From an uncultured Mediterraneibacter sp. (GTDB lineage: Bacteria > Bacillota > Clostridia > Lachnospirales > Lachnospiraceae), in the NCBI GenBank assembly GCA_944381935.1, contig CALWMN010000012.1:1-64000 (forward strand): a stretch of DNA of 64,000 nt. The letters are read 5' to 3'. Numbering within the stretch: position 1 is the first letter of the stretch; each line of letters opens with the position of its first letter. A program made the translations under genes and the position numbers. Under the pieces are notes generated by a model, which saw nothing but the letters and a program-made list of their open reading frames with translations, did not search any database and was not told the origin of the DNA. Below, piece after piece: positions 17,701-24,438 of this stretch.

Positions 17701-17878
17701 CCATCAGATTCTTCTCATCAAAATAGGCGTCCCCTGAATATCTCATATCCGGTTCCGCTGACCGGATGCCTGAGAAAAAAGCCACCCCGATCGCGACGAT
17801 AAAAAAGATGGACAGAAAACGTCCGAGGCTGCGGCGGATCTCCATATAAAAATCTTTTTTAAGCGCCTTCTTTCTCAT
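14750..17878 (-). CDS. FtsX-like ABC transporter permease with long extracytoplasmic coiled coil
   Basis: A 1042-residue membrane protein. The N-terminal helix (about residues 16-36) is followed by a MacB-like extracytoplasmic domain, then a heptad-rich coiled coil of about 250 residues (about 245-500) built from repeats such as ADARKELEDAQEELE. FtsX domains with their helices are at about 520-660 and 920-1035, and a second extracytoplasmic domain lies between them. Such permeases act as mechanotransmitters or lipid/peptide exporters rather than importers; the substrate is unknown. The partner ATPase gene ends 9 bases upstream. Confidence 0.88.
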   Translation of the reverse strand: MRKKALKKDFYMEIRRSLGRFLSIFFIVAIGVAFFSGIRSAEPDMRYSGDAYFDEKNLMDIEVVSTLGLTDDDMDAIEAVEGIEKAEGGYSVDALCSEGDNQVVVHVMSVLPSMNVLQIEEGRLPEAENECAVDADYLQTSALEIGDTVTLSSGTEDEITDTLKTDTFTIVGSVSSPCYIGFQRGSTTIGNGSIQAFVSVPAESFSLDVYTEIYAQAEGAKELTAFTSEYDDRIAEVLDRVEAIREEREEARYQEVVDEANEALDEAKQELADAGQELEDGKKEAEEELADARKELEDAQEELENGKSQLEASKSELEASRQELESRESELDRAAEELNGNIDTLNGQIDSLNALKEQYNALAASGQTDDETLAAMSQLYEGIEQGDAAVAAAQAEIESARAQIESGQEQINSGWDQIADAQQQIADAEKELSDGERELSDGWEEYYKGEKEAQEEIAAGEQKIADAEGELADAEQEIADLEQPTWYVYDRSHLSDYSGYGDNADRMKAIGEVFPVLFFLVAALISLTTMTRMVEEQRTQIGTLKALGYERHSIAGKYLGYACLATVTGSIVGILFGEKVLPYIIINAYGIMYQHMNVIRLPYNLEYGLLASAAALVCTLAATFFSCFKELREQAAELMRPPAPKQGQRVFLERIGFIWGRLNFSWKATVRNIVRYKKRFFMTIFGIGGCMALILVGFGLNDSISAIAVLQYEEIQMYDGNVILDEDASDEEKQEVAQELEKSANVTGVLESLLVQITVGNGEEWNDIYLNVPSDEKDFENFIELRDRTAGEKYNLDRKGVVLTEKMAKELGIEAGDSIIIRDEEKGDMEVTVTAVCENYMMHYLYMTPELYEELYGEMPEYNSIYYRTQDRNTEETEAVGEEILKLPGALSVSYTTDLKEQVDDMLESLDAVIVVLIISAGMLAFVVLYNLNNINITERKRELATLKVLGFYNGEVCAYVYRENIILTLVGSLFGMVLGKILHQFVIVTVEIESVMFARNINAVSFVYGFLITLAFSCFVNGVMYFKLKNINMVESLKSVE

Positions 17879-17887
17879 CCGTCTTCC

Positions 17888-18592
17888 CTACCATTCAATT
17901 TCATCGATCGACATCGGTGCCTCATTCATTTCCATCTTTGAAACCTGTCCGTTTTTAATATGTATCAGCCTGTCCGCCATCGGGGCAAGCGCCTGATTGT
18001 GCGTGATCACGATAACCGTCATGCCCCGCTGCCTGCACATGTTCTGCAGAAGTTTTAAGATGGATTTTCCGGTATTATAATCCAGGGCCCCCGTAGGCTC
18101 ATCGCAGAGAAGCAGTTTTGGATTCTTTGCAAGCGCCCTGGCAATCGAGACTCTCTGCTGCTCACCGCCCGAGAGCTGCGCCGGGAAGTTGTCGAGCCTG
18201 TCCCCCAGCCCCACTTCCTCCATAACCTCCCTGGCATCCAGGGGATCTTTGCAGATCTGAAGGGCCAGCTCCACATTTTCCAAGGCAGTAAGGTTGGGAA
18301 CCAGATTATAAAACTGGAACACGAATCCGATATCTTCCCTTCTGTATCCCGTAAGCTTCTTTGAATTATATGACGTGATGTCCTCCCCATCCACCAGGAG
18401 AGTCCCGCTTGTGGCCGTATCCATACCGCCCAGGATATTCAGGACCGTCGTCTTTCCCGCCCCACTCGGACCGACGATCACGACAAATTCCCCCTTCCTG
18501 ATAGAGAAGCTGATCTGATTTGCCGCATGGATCTCTACCTCGCCCATTCTGTATACTTTTGTAATATCCTGCAGTTTCACAAATTCTTCCAT
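17888..18592 (-). CDS. ABC transporter ATP-binding protein (MacB/LolD type)
   Basis: A 234-residue ATPase energising the neighbouring FtsX-type permease. It has Walker A GPSGAGKTT (about residues 42-50), Q-loop FVFQFYNLVPN, signature LSGGEQQRVSIARAL, Walker B LLLCDEPTGALD and the H-loop VIVITHN. The LVPNLTALENV segment is typical of the MacB/LolD/FtsE group. ATPase and permease form a two-gene operon with no membrane-fusion partner or two-component system adjacent. Confidence 0.93.
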   Translation of the reverse strand: MEEFVKLQDITKVYRMGEVEIHAANQISFSIRKGEFVVIVGPSGAGKTTVLNILGGMDTATSGTLLVDGEDITSYNSKKLTGYRREDIGFVFQFYNLVPNLTALENVELALQICKDPLDAREVMEEVGLGDRLDNFPAQLSGGEQQRVSIARALAKNPKLLLCDEPTGALDYNTGKSILKLLQNMCRQRGMTVIVITHNQALAPMADRLIHIKNGQVSKMEMNEAPMSIDEIEW

Positions 18593-18618
18593 GATATTTT
18601 CTCCCGTATGATGTTAAG

Positions 18619-18634
18619 TGAAGGGAACTTCACA
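18619..18634. repeat. Inverted repeat upstream of the ABC operon
   Basis: GTGAAG-ggaa-CTTCAC, 27 bases before the ATPase start codon. On the plus strand it is followed by seven T residues, which mimics a terminator, but no plus-strand gene ends here. An operator for the ABC operon is an alternative reading. Confidence 0.35.
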
Positions 18635-18650
18635 TTTTTTTAGCAGCTTT

Positions 18651-19898
18651 TCAGTTTTTTTCTGCGGCATTGAGCTTTGCTGCCCTGCGGAACAGAATCA
18701 GCCCGAGCAGAAACATCACGGAAAGTGTACTCACTGCAATATTGAGGTTTCCCGTCACCTGCCCCACTACAGAAACCAGCGCTGTGCCGACCACCGACGC
18801 TCCTTTCCCGCAGATATCGTAGACCCCGAAATACTCTCCTGACTTTTCTGCCGGTATGATCTTCGCGAAGTAGGATCTTGACAATGCCTGAATCGTTCCC
18901 TGGAACATTCCGACCAGGACAGCCAGTATCCAGAAATCAAGCTGTGTATCGAGCCAGTACGCATAGACCGCGATGCACAGATATGCCGCAATACAGACTG
19001 TGATGATATTTTCCGGACTGACCTTCTTTACAATACGGCTGAAGATAAGCACCGACGGAAATGCAACAATCTGCGTTACCAGGAGCGCAAGGAGAAGCCC
19101 CGTGCTGTCCAGCCCCAGCGCCTGTCCATATGCGGTTGCCATATCGATCACGGTATACACACCGTCAATATAAAAGAAAAATGCCAGCAGGAACACAAAG
19201 ATATGTTTCTCTTTAACCAGCTCTTTAAACGTTCTCCCCAGGCGCAGGAAGCTGCTGCGCACCACATGTCCGTCTGCTTCCGAAAAATATTTCTGCCTGT
19301 AGGCGCCCAGAAGCGGAACCGAAGAGCTCAGCCACCACAGCGCAGTAATCAAAAATGCCAGAACCATAGACGTCTGCATGCTGACCCCTATGCTGTCCGC
19401 TCCCAAAACGATCACAAGACTTGCGATAAATGGGATGCAGCTTCCGATATATCCCCAGGCATATCCGTGTGAGGACACTGAATCCATCCTATCCGGCTCT
19501 GTCACGTCTGTCAGCATGGCGTCATAGAAGATAAGGCTCGCAGAGTATCCGGTCTTTGCCAGGACAAACACGCCCAGGAACCAGATCCAGGATGAAAGAA
19601 ATCCCAGCACAATGCACCCCAACACCCCGATCCCCATTGAAATGGAGAAGATCACTTTCTTAAAATTCCTCGTATCCGCAACTGCCCCCAGCGTGGGGCC
19701 TAAAATGGCGACAAGCAGTGTACAGACAGATGTGGCATACCCCCAGTAAGCCAGATAGTCAACATCTGAAATCCCTGCATTTCCCGCAAGATAATTAAAA
19801 TAAATCGGAAAGATCGTAGATACCATCATGGTAAAGGCGGAATTTCCCACATCGTACAGCACCCATTTCTTCTCCAGTGAGGTCAGTTTAAACTTCAT
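18651..19898 (-). CDS. UMF1-type major facilitator transporter
   Basis: A 415-residue protein with about twelve hydrophobic helices. The N-terminal KKWVLYDVGNSAFTMM followed by IFPIYF is the hallmark of the UMF1 group, which is related to yeast Atg22, a vacuolar amino-acid effluxer. GPTLGAVADTRNFKK is the MFS loop 2-3 motif. Bacterial members are uncharacterised; amino-acid or metabolite export is a guess from the family. It has no tight linkage to the genes on either side. Confidence 0.87.
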   Translation of the reverse strand: MKFKLTSLEKKWVLYDVGNSAFTMMVSTIFPIYFNYLAGNAGISDVDYLAYWGYATSVCTLLVAILGPTLGAVADTRNFKKVIFSISMGIGVLGCIVLGFLSSWIWFLGVFVLAKTGYSASLIFYDAMLTDVTEPDRMDSVSSHGYAWGYIGSCIPFIASLVIVLGADSIGVSMQTSMVLAFLITALWWLSSSVPLLGAYRQKYFSEADGHVVRSSFLRLGRTFKELVKEKHIFVFLLAFFFYIDGVYTVIDMATAYGQALGLDSTGLLLALLVTQIVAFPSVLIFSRIVKKVSPENIITVCIAAYLCIAVYAYWLDTQLDFWILAVLVGMFQGTIQALSRSYFAKIIPAEKSGEYFGVYDICGKGASVVGTALVSVVGQVTGNLNIAVSTLSVMFLLGLILFRRAAKLNAAEKN

Positions 19899-19944
19899 AC
19901 TCTCTCATATCTCCTTCTCTGGTCACTTGACCGTATTGTTATGG

Positions 19945-20766
19945 TTACAGGCGCAGGCTCTCCCAGCTATCCCCGGCTCCAAATGTCTGGTGGAAGCGTT
20001 CGGGAAGGTTCCCTCCCTTGAACAGCTTCTTCTGATACTGGATAATCAGGCTTGCGGCAAGGGGCACTGCTCCGGCAAATCGTTTCTTGAGAAGCTGGCA
20101 GTAGTCGCTGCACGCAGGATTCGGCTCCAGGCTCATCACCATTCCATGCATAGAGTCATAGCACCGCGCCAGCTTCATCCCCGTAAAAAGCAGCCGGCGT
20201 TTTTTCTCCTCAGGTGCGAGGAGGAGCTTATGATAAAAAATCATAGAGCTTAACGCCTTTTTGACCATCTCCGGTGTAACCTCTGAGAAAAACGGCGCTA
20301 TGGTCTGCGCATTACGCAGGGAAGGAGCAATATGCTTCGTTGCGAGATACCGGACCGGATTGATATAGTCCTCCGTAAGAAGCAGACGGTCAAACTCCAT
20401 CTCGATCTCAGAATGGCTGATCCCGCTTACCTGTATCATTTTTTCAATGTAATTGTGACATTCGCTGTCCAGAGCAAAATGGCAGATGAACCCGTAAATA
20501 TATGCCCGTGCCGCCGCCGGATCAGGCGCCTGTGCGATCACCTCCGCCGCATGGTCAAAAAAGACATCCGCCGGACGTTCATGCATATCATACCCCTGAG
20601 CGCTCACAGGATTCTTCAGAAGGGGTTTGTAATAAAAGAGGATATCCGGTCCATGAAGACCGATATCGAACAGTGCCCTGTTATTCTCGACTGCATTCTG
20701 AAGGGGACGTGGAAGCGCCCCTGTCACCTCTTTTCCAAATTTATAATGTGCATATGTTGTCGGCAT
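19945..20766 (-). CDS. Zinc-dependent phospholipase C family protein
   Basis: A 273-residue protein starting MPTTYAHYKFG, with the His-rich layout of the zinc PLC/S1-P1-like fold: AHY near the N terminus, LHGPDI, MHERPADVFFDHA, YGFICHFALDSECH and ISHSEIEMEFD. These His and Asp residues could bind a three-zinc cluster. Unlike the secreted clostridial alpha-toxin there is no signal peptide, so it is probably cytoplasmic with an unknown substrate. GAGG lies 7 bases before the ATG at 20766; a TTG two codons upstream is less likely. Confidence 0.8.
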   Translation of the reverse strand: MPTTYAHYKFGKEVTGALPRPLQNAVENNRALFDIGLHGPDILFYYKPLLKNPVSAQGYDMHERPADVFFDHAAEVIAQAPDPAAARAYIYGFICHFALDSECHNYIEKMIQVSGISHSEIEMEFDRLLLTEDYINPVRYLATKHIAPSLRNAQTIAPFFSEVTPEMVKKALSSMIFYHKLLLAPEEKKRRLLFTGMKLARCYDSMHGMVMSLEPNPACSDYCQLLKKRFAGAVPLAASLIIQYQKKLFKGGNLPERFHQTFGAGDSWESLRL

Positions 20767-20909
20767 AATCAAACCTCTTTTCTATAAAAATTCAAGCCTA
20801 TCGTCTGCGCCTTTGGGTGGCTGGCAGACTCTGAATATATATTATCACATATCACAGGGAAAAAACTATGATATCTGTGAAAAATTCCTGTTAATCCGCC
20901 GGCTTTTTC

Positions 20910-20948
20910 TTGACTTTTTCCTCCTTCCACACTATATTATATAGTGTG
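20910..20948 (+). promoter_or_regulatory. ssrA promoter overlapped by a perfect palindrome
   Basis: TTGACT (20910-20915), 17 bases, TATATT (20933-20938). A perfect inverted repeat, CACACTATAT and ATATAGTGTG around one central T (20928-20948), covers the -10 box. The rest of the 220-base gap before ssrA shows no gene. Confidence 0.65.
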
Positions 20949-20992
20949 CTGTATGCTTTTATATGCAATATTGCACATCTATCCGTTCACTC

Positions 20993-21333
20993 GGGCTTGT
21001 ACTGGTTTCGACAGGGATCTTGAAGATGGAGAAGCTATCCGCAGGCGATGCGTCAAATCGCAAACCTAAAATTAAACGCTAACGATAATTACGAATTAGC
21101 TGCAGCCTAATCGCTGCATGTCGGCTCCGGGGCACTCACACTTCGGAAATCCGGCATCAAACATGTGAGAAACGATGACAGCAAAGCTTTGAGCTGTCAG
21201 GCGTATTATGAAGCTACCAACCCCGCAGGGATGTCAGTTTCCATGCGGCAGCGGGAATAAGTAAGAACTGACTATGATAGTAGAAGTACATGGGAGAGGT
21301 TTTTGGACGCGGGTTCGATTCCCGCCAGGTCCA
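20993..21333 (+). ncRNA. ssrA: Transfer-messenger RNA (tmRNA)
   Basis: A 341-nt RNA that rescues stalled ribosomes. The 5' end GGGCTTG and 3' end CAGGTCC form the tRNA-like acceptor, with the conserved CTGGTTTCGACAGG near the 5' end and the T arm GCGGGTTCGATTCCCGC near the 3' end. The tag reading frame at 21078-21110 encodes ANDNYELAAA followed by TAA, a clostridial-type degradation tag. CCA is not encoded. The partner gene smpB lies 8 kb away, next to rnr. Confidence 0.97.
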
Positions 21334-21377
21334 CTTGCGGCAAAGCTGTCCGCCGCCAATACAGAGACAGCATGGAT

Positions 21378-21450
21378 GGAAACATAGCTCAGCTGGGAGA
21401 GCGCTCGCCTGACTAGCGGGAGGTCATGGGTTCGAGCCCCGTTGTTTCCA
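21378..21450 (+). tRNA. tRNA-Val (GAC)
   Basis: A 73-nt cloverleaf: acceptor GGAAACA pairs with TGTTTCC, the anticodon loop CTGACTA gives GAC, which reads GTC, and the T loop is GTTCGAGC. The anticodon stem contains a G-T pair. It follows ssrA by 44 bases with no terminator, so the two are probably cotranscribed. Confidence 0.94.
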
Positions 21451-21493
21451 CTATAAGGAATGGATTGCGCAGATTCTTTTCTGATAAGAGTGC

Positions 21494-21537
21494 AGACACA
21501 GAAGACGACACTGTTTCCAGTGTCGTCTTCTGTGTCT
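21494..21537. terminator. Perfect 20-bp hairpin between tRNA-Val and the GGDEF gene
   Basis: Two 20-base arms beginning AGACACAGAAGACGAC pair without a mismatch around a 4-base TTTC loop. It sits between the end of the ssrA-tRNA-Val unit (plus) and the stop codon of the GGDEF gene (minus), which it overlaps by two bases. There is no T run on either side, so it may be a shared Rho-type or RNase III-processed end. Confidence 0.6.
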
Positions 21538-22891
21538 AATCTATTCTGCGGATTATGCACCTTCCTTTTCCAGTGCGCTTTATCTCATACAGGATCTTGT
21601 CCGCCATCCGGTACATTTCCGAAAACGCTTTGACAGATTCGCCAAATACCCCTCCCACCGAAAGCGTTGTTTTGCTCAACGGATACTTTTTACCTGCCTC
21701 CTGGCAGTAAGTCTGCATAATTTTCCCCACCTTCTGCTCAATCCTCTCCATAGAAGCGCAAGGATGGACAAACACCGCAAACTCATCGCCTCCGAGCCTG
21801 ATGCAGATATCTGTAGCCCTGAAAGAACTCTGGAGCAGCTTACCCACATAGGCGAGCATCTTATCCCCCTCGCCGTGTCCGTACATGTCATTTACCCTTT
21901 TAAAATTATCAAGGTCAATCATAAGGAAAGTATAGGGTTTCCCGTCCTGCTGTTCTCTGGATATCAGGACTTCTCCTCCCTTCCGGTTATATATGCCGGT
22001 CAGAAAGTCCCTTTCAGATTCTTCCAGAAAATGCTGGCGAATCTTCACGCTGTCCGAAATATCAAGCAGCACGCTGATAACGGCATTCCTCCCGTCGTCG
22101 GTCCGAATCCTGCGCCCGACGTCATACACCCATATGTATGTGCCGTCTTTCTTTTTTACCCGGTACTCTATTGAATACTGATTCTCCGTTTTTATTCTGT
22201 TAAAAACCAGCCCTGTTACTTTATCCACATCATCCTCATAAACCACATTTATGACAAACCCTTTTGTTTCTTCCATAAACTCATCATATTTATATCCGGT
22301 CATTTGAAGCATCATATCGTTTATAACGTAAAGCGGAAGCCCTTCCTCTATATAACAGCCGATTATCCCCCCGGGCATAACCCTGCATATAATATTCATC
22401 AGTTCATGCCCGGCAGATTCATTTATTCTCCTACTATGTTCCGGGACGAACCGGAGCGGGAAAAATTTTTCTGCCTCCTGGTATCTCCCTGCCTCTGACA
22501 TATGCAGGGAGGTCGCCTGGAAAGTCCCGTCCTTTTCACGGAACGATCCGGCAAATCTTGCTGTATAGCAGGTGCTTCTTTCTCCCTGCACTTCCATAAT
22601 CATCTCCATCCGGCACAGGCATTCCCAGGTGTATTCTCCTGTTCGCTTTTCACTGTAATCATAAATCCGATAGTCAATCAGCCCGGGTATCCGTTCCATC
22701 TCCTTTCGGAGCATCTGCTCCAACTGATCTTTGCCCACCGCAAGTTCCCCGTCTCCCGTGCCAAGACTGTATACATCATCCGCGACCATTGCCAGAACTT
22801 TAGAAACATCTCTTTCCAGCAGATAATAATGAAAAATTTCTGTCAAAACCGGATAGAGGCTCCATTTTTCATCATTCCTTTTCTCCCCCAT
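21536..22891 (-). CDS. Diguanylate cyclase with NTF2-like and PAS domains
   Basis: A 451-residue cytoplasmic enzyme making cyclic di-GMP from two GTP. An N-terminal SnoaL/NTF2-like domain (about residues 10-135) precedes a PAS domain (about 165-275, YRVKKKDGTYIWVYDVGR) and the GGDEF domain (about 285-450). The active-site RLGGDEF is intact, and RATD five residues before it is the inhibitory I-site (RxxD), so product inhibition is expected. GGAGG lies 9 bases before ATG. It is the last gene of the five-gene operon with its c-di-GMP phosphodiesterase. Confidence 0.92.
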   Translation of the reverse strand: MGEKRNDEKWSLYPVLTEIFHYYLLERDVSKVLAMVADDVYSLGTGDGELAVGKDQLEQMLRKEMERIPGLIDYRIYDYSEKRTGEYTWECLCRMEMIMEVQGERSTCYTARFAGSFREKDGTFQATSLHMSEAGRYQEAEKFFPLRFVPEHSRRINESAGHELMNIICRVMPGGIIGCYIEEGLPLYVINDMMLQMTGYKYDEFMEETKGFVINVVYEDDVDKVTGLVFNRIKTENQYSIEYRVKKKDGTYIWVYDVGRRIRTDDGRNAVISVLLDISDSVKIRQHFLEESERDFLTGIYNRKGGEVLISREQQDGKPYTFLMIDLDNFKRVNDMYGHGEGDKMLAYVGKLLQSSFRATDICIRLGGDEFAVFVHPCASMERIEQKVGKIMQTYCQEAGKKYPLSKTTLSVGGVFGESVKAFSEMYRMADKILYEIKRTGKGRCIIRRID

Positions 22892-22924
22892 TCCTGCCTA
22901 CCTCCGTCTTTTTTCTGCCTTGTA

Positions 22925-23311
22925 TCAGGATTCTGAAAAACCGCTCTGATGCCAGCGAAAGATTTCCCACGCCGCCTGCCGCGCTCTCCGGTACGCCTCC
23001 TCTGCGGCACCGCAATATGACAGCGCCTCCTCATATCTGTCTTCTCTGTATAATGTCACCTGTTTTGCAAAAATGTCCGCCATTGCTTTCATTCCGAGAT
23101 TCCCGCAGGTGCCCTTCAGCGTGTGGGCCAGCTTGTAAAAGCGGTCCCTGTCTCCTGCCCGGACGCTCTCTAAATACTCCTCAAAGACAGGCTCCCTGAA
23201 AAATTTGCACAAAAGCCTATCCACGAGTTCCTCATTTCCCATACACCTTTCCAGTGTATCCTCAATCTGTATTCCCGCGTTCATGAGCTTTTCCTTCTGT
23301 TCAGGCTGCAT
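22925..23311 (-). CDS. Histidine phosphotransfer (Hpt) domain protein
   Basis: A 128-residue four-helix phosphocarrier. The phospho-accepting His lies in FYKLAHTLKGTCGNLGM, a typical Hpt signature. AAAGGAG sits 8 bases before the ATG at 23311, which follows the HD-GYP gene's stop codon by one base, so the two are coupled; an earlier ATG at 23329 inside that gene is less likely. It presumably carries phosphate between the hybrid kinase and the HD-GYP regulator of the same operon. Confidence 0.9.
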   Translation of the reverse strand: MQPEQKEKLMNAGIQIEDTLERCMGNEELVDRLLCKFFREPVFEEYLESVRAGDRDRFYKLAHTLKGTCGNLGMKAMADIFAKQVTLYREDRYEEALSYCGAAEEAYRRARQAAWEIFRWHQSGFSES

Positions 23312-23312
23312 G

Positions 23313-24401
23313 TTACACACTCCTTTCATACAGCTTCCTCAGCGACTTTTCCGCCTTCAGGAAACACTCCAGCAGATGCGGATTGAACGCCCCGCATTCG
23401 CCGTTTTTTATCATCTCTACCGCTTCATCCGCCTCAACCGCCTCTTTATAAACGCGCTTGTTCACCAACGCATCGTATACGTCTGCCAGAGATACGATCT
23501 GTGACCACAATGAGATTTCCCCGCCCTTAAGGCCATCCGGATACCCCGTGCCGTCCCATCTTTCATGGTGATGCCTGGCAATATCACAGGCATACTGGAA
23601 CATACGGCCATCCATCACCCGGGGAATCTTTTCAAGAAGCTTAGCTCCCTGAGTTGTATGCGTCTTCATAACTTCATACTCTTCTTCCGTAAATTTTCCC
23701 TGTTTGTTTAAGATGGAATCTGGAATAGCAATTTTTCCCACATCATGCATAATAGCCGCCATAGAAATCTGTTTGATCTCATCCTCAGAAAAGCCCTCTC
23801 CCATCTCAGTATTTCTGAGGAGATACTCTGTAATATCATGGATCCTGCGGACATGCTCCCCTGACTCCCCGCTTCGGAACTCAATGGCGGTGGAAAGCGC
23901 CTCTACCATTCCTCTGTTCAGGTATATGATCTGCCTTGCTTTCTGCAAAAGCTCCCTCTGCTGTTCCTGTACCTTGCTGCTCAGTCGTTTTCTCGCCTCA
24001 AAAAGCTCTATGACAGAGTCGATTCTCCTCCTTACCATATAAGGAATGACAGGCTTTCGGATCACATCCATCACGCCGAGGTCATACGCCTCCTTCAGGA
24101 TGGCATTGTCATCTGCCGCTGTAATAAGGAAAACAGGTATATCCTTCTGCAACCTTTCTCTGTTCATCTCCCTTAATACATCCATACCATCCATCACCGG
24201 CATGACAACATCAAGAAGGACCGCGCTGATATGGTCTTTGTTTTCCTCCAGCTTTTCCAGTCCCTTTTGCCCATTGTCGGCCTCTTCCACCAGATAACCG
24301 GAGTCAAATATATTCTTCATCATCACCCTGTTTATCTCGTCGTCATCTATGATCAGTATTGTACCCGGCAAAACTCTCTGGCCCTCTCTTTTTTCTTCCA
24401 T
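23313..24401 (-). CDS. Response regulator with HD-GYP c-di-GMP phosphodiesterase domain
   Basis: A 362-residue protein. The N-terminal receiver domain (about residues 13-130) has IIDDDEINR and the phospho-acceptor Asp in LLDVVMPVMDG. A short coiled linker leads to an HD-GYP domain (about 165-350) with HDVGKIAIPD, HHHERWDGTGYPDGL and ADVYDALV, all catalytic residues present. It should degrade cyclic di-GMP when phosphorylated. AGGAGG lies 7 bases before ATG. It lies between the hybrid kinase and the Hpt gene, which makes a closed phosphorelay likely. Confidence 0.94.
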   Translation of the reverse strand: MEEKREGQRVLPGTILIIDDDEINRVMMKNIFDSGYLVEEADNGQKGLEKLEENKDHISAVLLDVVMPVMDGMDVLREMNRERLQKDIPVFLITAADDNAILKEAYDLGVMDVIRKPVIPYMVRRRIDSVIELFEARKRLSSKVQEQQRELLQKARQIIYLNRGMVEALSTAIEFRSGESGEHVRRIHDITEYLLRNTEMGEGFSEDEIKQISMAAIMHDVGKIAIPDSILNKQGKFTEEEYEVMKTHTTQGAKLLEKIPRVMDGRMFQYACDIARHHHERWDGTGYPDGLKGGEISLWSQIVSLADVYDALVNKRVYKEAVEADEAVEMIKNGECGAFNPHLLECFLKAEKSLRKLYERSV

Positions 24402-24438
24402 TCGGCTACCTCCTGGTCTGAATCTATGTCATCTGCCG

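Noticed and set aside
18619..18640. Hairpin GTGAAG/CTTCAC followed by seven T read as a plus-strand terminator.
   Set aside because: No plus-strand transcript is expected here; the gene on either side is on the minus strand. Kept only as an inverted repeat.
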